This document shows positions 13,704-19,629 of a DNA stretch of 23,155 bases, in pieces (position 1 is the stretch's first letter; each line of letters opens with the position of its first letter). This DNA comes from a virus, in IMG/VR virus record IMGVR_UViG_3300045482_000005, positions 1 to 23,155 of that record, one strand, 5' to 3'. The notes under the pieces are model-generated. The model saw only the letters and a list, made by a program, of their open reading frames with translations, was not told the origin of the DNA and made no database searches. The position numbers and the translations under genes were made by a program.

Positions 13704-14496
13704 GGCTTGCTCCCTTCACGAACTCGCCGCCCAGGGCGGCCATGGTTTCCTTGCGCTGGTCCATCCGCGTGCCGCCGCGCTCGCCGCTGGAGCGCTGGCA
13801 CGCGGCCTTGAGGAACGATGGGGGGTCGGCGGGCCGCTCGAGCACCGCGACGCGCACTGCCTGGACGACGATCTCAGCGCCGTAGTCCTTGACCAGCTTT
13901 CCGACGAAGTAGCCGCACTGCTTGGCAGGCATGCCGCTCTGCTCCAGCAGCGACTTCCCAGCTGCCCAAAGCTCGTCCTTGGTCATCTGCTCAATGGTCT
14001 TGGCCGGCGGCGAGCCGCCCGCTCCGTCAGGAGCGGAAGAAGCGAACGTAGTGAGCGGTGTAGGTGATGGTGGAGGGCATTCCTCATGCATATGCTCTGG
14101 CAATGCTTGTGGCATGCTTGGAGCATTGCTTGAGGAATGCTCTTGAGGCTTCTTCCATCGTGCTTGTGCTGCCCTGCCGGCTTTCTCCGCGGCCTTCTTG
14201 GAGCGTTCATCAGCCTCCGCAATCTCGGCTTCGACACGCTTGTGCCACCACACGCCGTCACCGACCCTGAAGAACTTGGCCAGCACCGGGCGAACCCTCT
14301 TCCATTCGGAGCGCTCCAGCTTCGTGATCGCTCGCAGCTCCTCGTCATCGTCAGCCAACGCCTTGCGCTCGCGCCAGTAGGCAATGAGCAGCAGCAGGTA
14401 GGCCCCGTGCTGAAGCGTGGTGAGCTTCATGGTGTCGGCCAGGTAGGCGCCGATCCACAGCGGCATCCAGGTGTCGGCCTTCTTGTCACCGGCCAT
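13675..14496 (-). CDS. DUF1376 phage replication initiator
   Basis: Encodes 273 residues. The N-terminus is DUF1376: DTWMPLWIGAYLADTMKLTTLQHGAY (in part), then LLLIAYWRERKAL and ITKLERSEWKRVRPVLAKFF, ending in a basic helix with KAGRAAQARWKK. A low-complexity linker (about residues 125-165) follows, then a helical C-terminal domain (YFVGKLVKDYGAEIVVQAVR). This plan (DNA-binding N-terminus, linker, partner-binding C-terminus) and the P-like gene after it point to the role of lambda O. The linker DNA holds iteron-like repeats. The ATG at 14496 overlaps the methyltransferase stop by one base; a start at 14511 is possible. Confidence 0.85.
   Translation of the reverse strand: MAGDKKADTWMPLWIGAYLADTMKLTTLQHGAYLLLLIAYWRERKALADDDEELRAITKLERSEWKRVRPVLAKFFRVGDGVWWHKRVEAEIAEADERSKKAAEKAGRAAQARWKKPQEHSSSNAPSMPQALPEHMHEECPPPSPTPLTTFASSAPDGAGGSPPAKTIEQMTKDELWAAGKSLLEQSGMPAKQCGYFVGKLVKDYGAEIVVQAVRVAVLERPADPPSFLKAACQRSSGERGGTRMDQRKETMAALGGEFVKGASHATGDYIDV
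14077..14147 (-). repeat. Iteron-like repeats inside the initiator gene, candidate origin
   Basis: On the plus strand the core ATGCTYT/ATGCTTG begins at 14092, 14103, 14114, 14125 (as ATTGCTTG) and 14137: five copies at spacings of 11, 11, 11 and 12 bases, close to one helical turn. The cluster is bounded by a nine-base inverted repeat, GCATTCCTC (14077-14085) and GAGGAATGC (14132-14140). The tract is clearly less GC-rich than its surroundings. It lies in the linker-coding part of the initiator gene, the same relative place as the lambda origin in gene O. Confidence 0.55.
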
Positions 14497-15146
14497 CAGG
14501 CTGCCTCCCACGAGAAAAGGTCCATGGTTGCTGGCGGCTCTGGCTGGGCAAGAGTGCGCTCCACGTGTTCAATGCGTGCCCGAGCAATCGCCACATATTC
14601 CTCCTCACGCTCGATGCCGACGAACCTGAAGCCCTCCAGGACGGCGCCTCTTCCAGTGCTGCCGCTGCCCATGAACGGGTCCAGCACCACGCCGCCGGGA
14701 GGTGTCACCAGGCGGCAGAGGTAGCGCATCAGGTCGGTGGGCTTGACGGTGGGGTGGTTGTTCTTGCCCTGGGCGGGCGGCTTGCCGTCGATGCGCGTGT
14801 CGTTGCCGACCATGCGTCGGCCGCGATGTTGGCCGTAGGGGTCGGCCGTCACGGTCGGCATGTGGCCCAAGCCTTCGTCCCGCTCCCGCTTGCTCGCCTT
14901 GGCGCAGTAGAAGAACCGGGCGGCGCTGCCGGTGTCGCCCCTTGGGGTGGTGGCCGGGCGCCCGTTGAACTGCCCGTAGACGGCGTTCGTCTTGCTGCTC
15001 GGCTCATTGCCAGTAACGGCGCCCTGCTGACCGTTGGCCTGCGGGAACGCCGCCAGCACCTCGTCGCGCGCCGGGTTCGGCTCCGCCCGAAACAGCGCCT
15101 GCAGGTGCGCCGGCATGGCCTTGTATGTCTCCTCGTCAATCCGCAT
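14496..15146 (-). CDS. C-terminal half of a split DNA methyltransferase
   Basis: Encodes 216 residues carrying the second half of a beta-class amino-methyltransferase: ATTPRGDTGSAARFFYCAKA (68-87), HPTVKP (131-136, motif X) and DPFMGSGSTG (156-165, motif I, SAM binding), ending in EYVAIARARIEHVE. It lacks the catalytic DPPY, which is in the separate gene at 15728-16891. In the usual single-chain protein these parts follow one another, so the gene has been split by the HNH gene between them. The ATG at 15146 lies 11 bases inside the HNH end, allowing translational coupling. The two halves might still assemble, as natural split methyltransferases can. Confidence 0.85.
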   Translation of the reverse strand: MRIDEETYKAMPAHLQALFRAEPNPARDEVLAAFPQANGQQGAVTGNEPSSKTNAVYGQFNGRPATTPRGDTGSAARFFYCAKASKRERDEGLGHMPTVTADPYGQHRGRRMVGNDTRIDGKPPAQGKNNHPTVKPTDLMRYLCRLVTPPGGVVLDPFMGSGSTGRGAVLEGFRFVGIEREEEYVAIARARIEHVERTLAQPEPPATMDLFSWEAA

Positions 15147-15741
15147 AGCGAGTCCTTCCGTGTTCTTCGTAATGGCATGCGCGGCAGAGCGTCACGCCGT
15201 TGTCGAGCGCCCAGAGTTCGGCGGCATGAAGGCGGGCGTCGTCTCGCGACGAGATGCCAAGCGCCTCGATCAGATCCGCAAGCGGTGTGCGGTGGTGGGC
15301 CTCAAGGGTTTCCGTGGCGGCGCAGCGCGTGCATTTATGGCCGTCCCGCGCCTTCACCGCATCCATCCAGCGACGGTTCTCGGTCATGCGCCGGATCGAC
15401 GCATTCAGCTTGGACGCCCCTCCCTTCCATCGGTAGTGCGCCTCGCCGCGCACCTTTTCGCCGCGAGCCGCCACGCGATCCGGGTTCGCTGCGCACCAGG
15501 CTTTGTGGGACGCGGAAGTCTTGGCCTTAGACTCGGCGCGGTGCCGATAGCCGGCGCGTCGGTTGTCTCCGGGGCGGCGCCCCAGCTTCAGCGCAGCGGC
15601 TTGCGCCTCGGTCACGCCGGATGCGGCCTGCGCCTGCCCCCGATGCTCAAGGCAGGCGACGTGACGAACCCGCGCGAGATCGGAGGGCCGCCGATACAGC
15701 GGCTTCTGGCAGATCACGCAGGCGCAGTTAGGCGTTCGCAT
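15136..15741 (-). CDS. HNH homing endonuclease between methyltransferase halves
   Basis: Encodes 201 residues. The N-terminus has a zinc ribbon (C8-x2-C11, C30-x2-H33); residues 98-108 (GEAHYRWKGG) fit the GxxH-x-WKGG motif common in phage homing enzymes. The C-terminal HNH domain has WMDAVKARDGHKCTRC (C137, C140), LEAHHRTPL (H149, H150), N181 and CRACH (C186-C189). Such enzymes cut an uninvaded allele and copy themselves in by repair. The gene overlaps the upstream half by 14 bases and the downstream half by 11, filling the gap exactly, with no room for intron RNA. The start ATG at 15741 lies within the last codons of the upstream half. Confidence 0.88.
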   Translation of the reverse strand: MRTPNCACVICQKPLYRRPSDLARVRHVACLEHRGQAQAASGVTEAQAAALKLGRRPGDNRRAGYRHRAESKAKTSASHKAWCAANPDRVAARGEKVRGEAHYRWKGGASKLNASIRRMTENRRWMDAVKARDGHKCTRCAATETLEAHHRTPLADLIEALGISSRDDARLHAAELWALDNGVTLCRACHYEEHGRTRYAD

Positions 15742-16891
15742 CCATCCACTCCGAGAGTTGTCGAAGCTGGCCGGGCGTCACGTCGTCGCGCAGCGCGTAC
15801 TGGTCTTCGGGAACCGACAGGATCAGGTTGGCGGGCCAGCGGCCAACATAGGTCTTCGGATCGCCCTGCGTGCCGCGCCGCGCCTCAGCGGTACCGGCTG
15901 CGCCCAGCGCGTTGCCGTGGCAGGGCGCTAGCGAAGTGAAAGCCGCGACGCGCACTTCATCGCCCACCCTGCATCCGTCGATGTTCAACGCCCCAGTGCC
16001 ATGCGCCTGCACGTTCTCGGCCACGGTACCGGCCAGGGGCTTGCGGGCCACCACAATGCTTTCCCATGCGGGCTTGAGCGCTGTTCCCCAGCCCTCCCAT
16101 TCGCCGCTCAGGTTGTGACTCTTGGGGAATCCCGAGCCAAAAATCCAGCCGATGCAATCCCGCACCTCGAAGCCTGCGTCCTCGATTCCGGCTGCCAGTC
16201 GGTGATACTGCCGCGGCGCGCCAAAGGCGAGCATGTGCCCGCCCGGCTTCAGGACGCGCAAGCACTCGGCTGCCCAAACCCGGCACCAGTCTTGGAATCG
16301 GTGCCCAGACCACGGAACGTCGGTGTAGCGCCGAACATCCTCCAGTCGCGCCTTCAAGAGCGCGGCGCGCGACTGGTCGGCTTGACCATGCCAGCGGTTT
16401 CCGCGCGGGCGCTCCAGCCACTCCCACACAGCCTGAGCCCACACCTCGAAGTCGTTCGCCTTCTTGGCCGTCAAGGGGTAACGCCGAAACAGGCCGACCA
16501 AAGCCTCACACCCCTCTTTGTCCTGCACGACGTAGACCGCTTGAGGGCTGCTACTGCCCTCGCCGTCCGCATCCCGAACGGTACCGTGGCCGACGAACCG
16601 CCGGATGCGCTCCAACACCGCCCGGTCGTCGCGGCGCAACTTGATCTGAAAGGCGCAGATATGCGTTCCTCTTTCGTGGCGCTGAACCCGGAAACACCCC
16701 TCGCCGTCCGTGAATCCGGCCAGCCAGTAGCCGAACCCGGCATCCTCACGCCCGTCGTGTTTATCCCATTGCTTGCCCATGAATCCGCCGGGCAGCGCAT
16801 AGGGCGGATCGGTGACGATCGCGTCGATGCTGTTCTCGGGCATGCCGCGCAGCACCTCCAGACAGTCGCCGTGGTGGATATCGAACGGCAT
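15728..16891 (-). CDS. N-terminal half of DNA methyltransferase with in-frame LAGLIDADG domain
   Basis: Encodes 387 residues. The methyltransferase part begins with FDIHHGDCLEVLRGMPENSI and the catalytic DPPY at 28-31, then GGFMGKQWDKHD. About residues 48-192 are a LAGLIDADG endonuclease domain (separate entry). The methyltransferase resumes at HRFQDWCRVWAAECLRVLKPGG, then the recognition region with GSGFPKSHN, ALKPAWESIVVARKPL and AENVQAHGTGALNIDGCRV, and stops after WMDANA. Motifs X and I are missing here and sit in the gene at 14496-15146. I chose the ATG at 16891 (one-base overlap with the previous stop); an ATG at 16903 adds four residues. The target is likely adenine-N6 or cytosine-N4; the sequence it recognises cannot be read off. 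Confidence 0.85.
   Translation of the reverse strand: MPFDIHHGDCLEVLRGMPENSIDAIVTDPPYALPGGFMGKQWDKHDGREDAGFGYWLAGFTDGEGCFRVQRHERGTHICAFQIKLRRDDRAVLERIRRFVGHGTVRDADGEGSSSPQAVYVVQDKEGCEALVGLFRRYPLTAKKANDFEVWAQAVWEWLERPRGNRWHGQADQSRAALLKARLEDVRRYTDVPWSGHRFQDWCRVWAAECLRVLKPGGHMLAFGAPRQYHRLAAGIEDAGFEVRDCIGWIFGSGFPKSHNLSGEWEGWGTALKPAWESIVVARKPLAGTVAENVQAHGTGALNIDGCRVGDEVRVAAFTSLAPCHGNALGAAGTAEARRGTQGDPKTYVGRWPANLILSVPEDQYALRDDVTPGQLRQLSEWMDANA
16316..16750 (-). mobile_element. LAGLIDADG homing endonuclease domain inserted in the methyltransferase
   Basis: About 145 codons with the single-motif signature GYWLAGFTDGEGCFRV (LAGFTDGEG at residues 57-65 of the host protein). These are followed by FQIKLRRDDRAVLERIRRFVG, YVVQDKEGCEALVGLFRRYPL, AKKANDFEVWAQAVWEW and HGQADQSRAALLKARLEDVRRY, a pattern known from bacterial and phage LAGLIDADG enzymes. 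One motif per chain suggests a homodimer. Flanking residues continue the methyltransferase without a gap. There is no Cys/Ser plus His-Asn pair at the borders, so it is not an intein. Borders are estimated from where methyltransferase-like sequence ends and resumes. Confidence 0.8.
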
Positions 16892-17244
16892 CAGTGCACA
16901 CATCGGATCAGGTACACGGCCACCGGGTGACTGCGGGTCTTGACGGCTGCGGCCTTCGCGTACACCTGCGATCCATCCGGGTGTGTCTTCGGCGCGATCA
17001 GCCCGGCGCGCATCAGTAGGCGCGGCGCGGAGCCCCAGGCCGCCGAGCTGGGCGGCTGCTGCTTGGCTGCTGCTCTGAACTCTTCAACTCTGAAATCGCG
17101 CAGGCCCATCGCCACGCGCCTGGCGGCCCAGGCCCGGAACTCGGCCAACATGCGGTCGGCCCAGCTCTCGTCGATGTCGAGCGCGAGCTGCTGGCCAAGA
17201 GCCTTGCGGCGCTGGCCTTCTTGGGGGTCGAGGAGCACTGTCAT
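16891..17244 (-). CDS. Unknown early protein, helical, possible winged helix
   Basis: Encodes 117 residues from an ATG in an ATGA overlap. The N-terminal half is helical (QEGQRRKALGQQLALDIDE, WADRMLAEFRAWAARRVA). The second half reads as a possible DNA-binding winged helix: DFRVEEFRAAAKQQPPSSAAW, APRLLMRAGLIAP and then strands with SQVYAKAAAVKTRSHPVAVY. No name is offered. It precedes the methyltransferase directly. Confidence 0.7.
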   Translation of the reverse strand: MTVLLDPQEGQRRKALGQQLALDIDESWADRMLAEFRAWAARRVAMGLRDFRVEEFRAAAKQQPPSSAAWGSAPRLLMRAGLIAPKTHPDGSQVYAKAAAVKTRSHPVAVYLIRCVH

Positions 17245-17444
17245 GCCAGCGCCTCCACCCAGGTCGCACGAGGGCGCGGCGCTACGTGCCACGCGCCCTG
17301 CGGCACCCAGACGACACCGGACGACTCGGCCTTCAAGGGCGGCAGGTCGCCCGTCACACGAAGGGCTGCGGTGATCGTCTTGCGTGAGACTTCGACGCCA
17401 GCACGCGCTGCGTCGAGAATCTCCTTGGCTTCAGCCTTGGTCAT
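17241..17444 (-). CDS. Small early protein, unknown
   Basis: Encodes 67 residues. It begins with MTKAEAKEILDAARAG, an HTH-like start with VSRKTITAALRVTGDL as possible recognition helix, and ends in a less ordered segment with WVPQGAWHVAPRPR. The ATG at 17444 lies 14 bases inside the previous gene and the stop overlaps the next start in an ATGA. It could be a small DNA-binding protein. Confidence comes mainly from its place in the overlap chain. Confidence 0.65.
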   Translation of the reverse strand: MTKAEAKEILDAARAGVEVSRKTITAALRVTGDLPPLKAESSGVVWVPQGAWHVAPRPRATWVEALA

Positions 17445-17676
17445 TGCTCTTGCTCCTGAATCGCCACACCGTCTCGCTCTCGATCCACCCAGCAGTGCGC
17501 AAGAACGCCAGGGCGTTGCGGGCGTAGCGCACGGTCACACCGAACTTCGTGGCAACGTCGTGAGCGCTGAGGGTTTCGTTGGGCCCTGCCGCGCGGAACC
17601 ACTCGGCGAGCTGCTCGCGCAGGGCTGGGCGAAGGAGCTTGCCGCGGCGACGGATCTGGAAGTCCATGGGCGTCAC
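17431..17676 (-). CDS. Small winged-helix protein
   Basis: Encodes 81 residues from a GTG in a GTGA overlap; an ATG three codons later (17667) is an alternative, and neither has a clear ribosome site. LREQLAEWFRAAGPNETLSAHDVATKFGVTVRYARNALAFL is a classical helix-turn-helix pair, followed by TAGWIESETVWRF as wing. It is probably a DNA-binding regulator or replication accessory protein of the early operon. Confidence 0.72.
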   Translation of the reverse strand: MTPMDFQIRRRGKLLRPALREQLAEWFRAAGPNETLSAHDVATKFGVTVRYARNALAFLRTAGWIESETVWRFRSKSNDQG

Positions 17677-17861
17677 TCATGCTTGGCCACCTGGCGCATC
17701 ACCAGCAGCAGCGGGTACTCGCCCTCGGCTCGGTCGTCGCATGTGGCGATGCGCTCGGCCTGTGGCTCGCTTTCGATGCGGGCGTAGCGCTCACAGTCCA
17801 GGTGGTGCGTGCAGCACACGCCGAAGCACGCCGGGTTCGTGGGGGTGATGGGGTGGATCAC
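17673..17861 (-). CDS. Small Cys-rich protein from a GTG start
   Basis: Encodes 62 residues. The start is the GTG at 17861 because AAGGAGG lies four bases upstream and the codon overlaps the previous stop (GTGA). C12, C16, C17, H19, H20 and C23 (ACFGVCCTHHLDCERY) make a compact metal-binding candidate, with another Cys at 41 (ATCDDR). The C-terminal half is a helix (EYPLLLVMRQVAKHE). No family is recognised. Confidence 0.7.
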   Translation of the reverse strand: MIHPITPTNPACFGVCCTHHLDCERYARIESEPQAERIATCDDRAEGEYPLLLVMRQVAKHE

Positions 17862-18334
17862 GATGCCTCCTTGATCAGGGTTTCCGTGCCATCCGGGTTG
17901 CGGCGCGTGACGCGGCCGTCGCGGTAGTGCAGCAAGTCGCCGTGGCGGCTCGGGCAGTTGAGGTAGTCCAGCCCGCCGCGGCGGATGGGGGCCGGCGGGA
18001 GTTCGCGGGCGGTGAACTGGGTGGTGTCGCGCGGGGTGGCGATGCTGGTGTCTGTGCACACACTCAGCACCGGCGGGTAGCCGGGATGCTCCTCGCCGTA
18101 GGGCAGCTTGCAGGAGGGGCCGAACCAGTAGCGCGCATCCTGGCCCACGCCGGGGCTGTCTGAGGCGAGGTAGCCTTGCTGCTTGAGATTGCCCACCACC
18201 CTGAAGAGCTTGTAGTGCCCGGCCCTGCAGGCCTTCACCACGTCGGGATGCTCGGCAATCTCAGACATGAGGACCTTGCGGCGGAACGACACCACCGCGC
18301 GCCACGTCATCAGGGTCACTTCCGCCAGCCTCAT
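17858..18334 (-). CDS. Unknown early protein with possible N-terminal winged helix
   Basis: Encodes 158 residues from an ATG in an ATGA overlap. The first 80 residues read as HTH plus wing: WRAVVSFRRKVLMSEIAEHP, YKLFRVVGNLKQQGYLASDS, DARYWFGPSC. The C-terminal half is beta and loop rich, ending in YLNCPSRHGDLLHYRDGRVT and RRNPDGTETLIKE, a repeat-like acidic-basic alternation. The role could be transcriptional, but only the fold hint is visible. Confidence 0.72.
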   Translation of the reverse strand: MRLAEVTLMTWRAVVSFRRKVLMSEIAEHPDVVKACRAGHYKLFRVVGNLKQQGYLASDSPGVGQDARYWFGPSCKLPYGEEHPGYPPVLSVCTDTSIATPRDTTQFTARELPPAPIRRGGLDYLNCPSRHGDLLHYRDGRVTRRNPDGTETLIKEAS

Positions 18335-18615
18335 GCGCTGACCTCAGCAGGCTTGACGGCCTGGCGCTTGAGCCAGTCAGGGTCGCAGCGCCCCGCCTTG
18401 CTCATCGCGTAGGCGTGCTTCGATGCGCAATCAGCGCAGAAAGAAAATGAGGTGTTGAACACCCCTTTCCCCTTGACCACGATGACCACCTGGGGCTCGC
18501 CGGCCGAGTTCTGGGCAGCAGCAGCGGCCTTGAGGTATTCGACCCACTGGGTGCGCGAGTCAAAGCATGGCGGCGCCTTGGGGGCCGCGTGGTCGATGAA
18601 GTCGGCAAGGTTCAT
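18331..18615 (-). CDS. Small Cys-containing protein, unknown
   Basis: Encodes 94 residues. The start at 18615 overlaps the CII-like stop by one base (TGATG). It has MNLADFIDHAAPKAPPCF at the N-terminus, a strand (EPQVVIVVKGKGVF), then FCADCASKHAYAMSKAGRC with a CxxC and distant Cys as a possible zinc knuckle. The short start MNLADFIDHA resembles the start of Cro in this same phage (MNLADYVDQAHG), which may be chance. Confidence 0.7.
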   Translation of the reverse strand: MNLADFIDHAAPKAPPCFDSRTQWVEYLKAAAAAQNSAGEPQVVIVVKGKGVFNTSFSFCADCASKHAYAMSKAGRCDPDWLKRQAVKPAEVSA

Positions 18616-18983
18616 CAGGCGCTCCCTGTGCGTCGGTTGAAGGCTGCGAGTTGAGCCATCACGCCCTCAAGGGCAGCGGTCAAGCGCCGCCGCTCCTCGG
18701 ACTCGTGCTCTTCCTTGGTGATGGGCTCGGGGTGCCGGTAGCCCAGGTCGGCACAGATGAACTCCAGGGCCGCGTGGCATCCGCGCTCGCGCGCCATGCG
18801 CATGAGCATCAGCACCTCTTCCGGGCCCAGCTTCTCGTTGCGCTCCGGGTTCAGGCAGGCCAGCAGCCGACGCTGCGCGGCCTCCACGCCCAGGGCGGGC
18901 CACAACGCCACACCCACCGACTTGGAGCCGCCGCAGACCTTCACGCAGTCGATCAGGGCATCGTTGAAGGACTCAGCGACCAT
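18615..18983 (-). CDS. CII-like transcription activator, first gene of the early operon proper
   Basis: Encodes 122 residues. The sequence FNDALIDCVKVCGGSKSVGV, ALWPALGVEAAQRRLLACLN, KLGPEEVLMLMRMARERGCH, AALEFICADLGY fits the CII-like regulators seen in phages of Burkholderiales and Pseudomonas, with HTH in the first 40 residues and a helical body. In lambda, CII activates the repressor and integrase promoters and so favours lysogeny. AAAGGG lies about nine bases before the ATG; the long open frame upstream is not used. It is encoded directly after Cro on the same strand, as in lambda. Confidence 0.75.
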   Translation of the reverse strand: MVAESFNDALIDCVKVCGGSKSVGVALWPALGVEAAQRRLLACLNPERNEKLGPEEVLMLMRMARERGCHAALEFICADLGYRHPEPITKEEHESEERRRLTAALEGVMAQLAAFNRRTGSA

Positions 18984-18997
18984 CGTGAGAGCCCTTT

Positions 18998-19030
18998 CCA
19001 AACGACCACAAATCGCGGCCAGACGTTTGG
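18998..19030. repeat. Inverted repeat upstream of the CII-like gene
   Basis: CCAAACG (18998-19004) and CGTTTGG (19024-19030) form a seven-base inverted repeat with a 19-base spacer. It lies 15 to 47 bases before the CII-like start. It could be an operator or part of an RNA hairpin in the leader between cro and the CII-like gene. The support is modest. Confidence 0.3.
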
Positions 19031-19067
19031 GATGCGTGTGGAAAGCCCGCCCGGCACAGTGAGTGCC

Positions 19068-19262
19068 ATGACGACGAACCGACCGAAGAAAAACCCGCCG
19101 CGGCCGAAGCCGCAGCGGAAGGCCGCGCCGCGAGGAGACAGTTGCGAGGAGTCGGCGCGGGATGCGATGTGGGCCAGCCTGCGCGTGAGCGAGATGCTGG
19201 CCCGCGTGCAGCGGTGGGCACAGCACGAGCTGCGCTCGGGCTGGCGCGATGGGGATGCGTGA
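19068..19262 (+). CDS. Possible small plus-strand gene between cro and the CII-like gene
   Basis: A 64-residue frame, antisense to the PR transcript. The first 25 residues are Lys/Pro/Arg rich (NRPKKNPPRPKPQRKAAPRG) and the rest is an amphipathic helix (MWASLRVSEMLARVQRWAQ). There is no clear ribosome site or promoter. The stretch 18984-19285 has no better minus-strand frame. It may be a small regulatory peptide, an antisense RNA locus or chance. Confidence 0.33.
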   Translation: MTTNRPKKNPPRPKPQRKAAPRGDSCEESARDAMWASLRVSEMLARVQRWAQHELRSGWRDGDA

Positions 19263-19285
19263 CCATGTGGGGACTGGCACTCACG

Positions 19286-19546
19286 TCACACCCCCTCTTG
19301 CTCGGGGATCTTGGGGGCGCCCTTGGCCTTCCTCAATTCAGGCCACAGCAGCCACCAGTCGTTGGGGCGCAGGTCCCAGCGCTTCACCGCCCCACCAGTT
19401 GCGACCTCGATGGCGGTCGCCCTCAGAGCTGGGACGGGACGTGTGCCACGGCTCCACTGCCACACCAGCTGCGGGGGGCAGCGCAGCAACTTGGCCAGCT
19501 CGGTCTGGCGCCCGTGGGCCTGGTCAACGTAGTCGGCAAGGTTCAT
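19286..19546 (-). CDS. cro: Cro-like repressor, YdaS type
   Basis: Encodes 86 residues. MNLADYVDQAHGRQTELAKLL, CPPQLVWQWSRGTRPVPALRA, AIEVATGGAVKRWDLRP is the YdaS/Cro helix-turn-helix pattern, ending in WWLLWPEL. It would repress the repressor gene and later the early promoters. It is the first gene from the minus-strand promoter at 19554-19582 and faces the repressor gene across three operators. The predicted transcription start is about one base before its ATG, so its message may be leaderless. An ATG nine bases upstream (19555) is in frame but would fall inside the -10 box. Confidence 0.85.
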   Translation of the reverse strand: MNLADYVDQAHGRQTELAKLLRCPPQLVWQWSRGTRPVPALRATAIEVATGGAVKRWDLRPNDWWLLWPELRKAKGAPKIPEQEGV

Positions 19547-19553
19547 GGCCGAC

Positions 19554-19582
19554 ATATTAAGCGCGTCGCTTGATGTTTGCAA
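19554..19582 (-). promoter_or_regulatory. PR-type early promoter driving cro and the replication operon
   Basis: On the minus strand the -35 TTGCAA (19582-19577) and -10 TAATAT (19559-19554) are exactly 17 bases apart. Operator 2 shares its last two bases with the -35 and operator 1 abuts the -10, so a bound repressor would block both. The geometry is identical, base for base in spacing, to the PL-type promoter at 20991-21019. Confidence 0.75.
19559..19571. promoter_or_regulatory. Operator 1 of the immunity switch
   Basis: AAGCG-CGT-CGCTT, a 13-base palindrome with a three-base spacer, ends at the -10 box of the PR-type promoter. Its centre is 22 bases from that of operator 2. It recurs with the same half-sites at four other places in the window. 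Confidence 0.8.
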
Positions 19583-19593
19583 GCGCGGCGCTT
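19581..19593. promoter_or_regulatory. Operator 2 of the immunity switch
   Basis: AAGCG-CGG-CGCTT overlaps the -35 box of the PR-type promoter. It also lies in the region where a weak promoter for the repressor would need to be. A bound repressor could thus repress cro and perhaps assist its own transcription. Confidence 0.8.
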
Positions 19594-19605
19594 CTTGGTC
19601 TTTCT

Positions 19606-19618
19606 AAGCGGTTCGCTT
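19606..19618. promoter_or_regulatory. Operator 3 of the immunity switch
   Basis: AAGCG-GTT-CGCTT lies 12 bases before the repressor ATG, 25 bases centre to centre from operator 2. Its position would let Cro (or excess repressor) shut the repressor gene, as OR3 does in lambda. No strong repressor promoter or ribosome site is seen here, in keeping with a weak, activated promoter. Confidence 0.8.
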
Positions 19619-19629
19619 GCAATCCGCAG

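Noticed and set aside
15136-15741. HNH gene as part of a group I intron
   Set aside because: The HNH frame overlaps both flanking methyltransferase genes, so there is no noncoding sequence for an intron core or splice-site structure.
16316-16750. LAGLIDADG segment as an intein
   Set aside because: No Cys or Ser at the start and no His-Asn followed by Cys, Ser or Thr at the end; the length is also short for a full splicing plus endonuclease unit.
16471-16800. Out-of-frame small minus-strand frame within the LAGLIDADG segment
   Set aside because: It is a shadow of the methyltransferase-LAGLIDADG reading frame, with no ribosome site or recognised motif.
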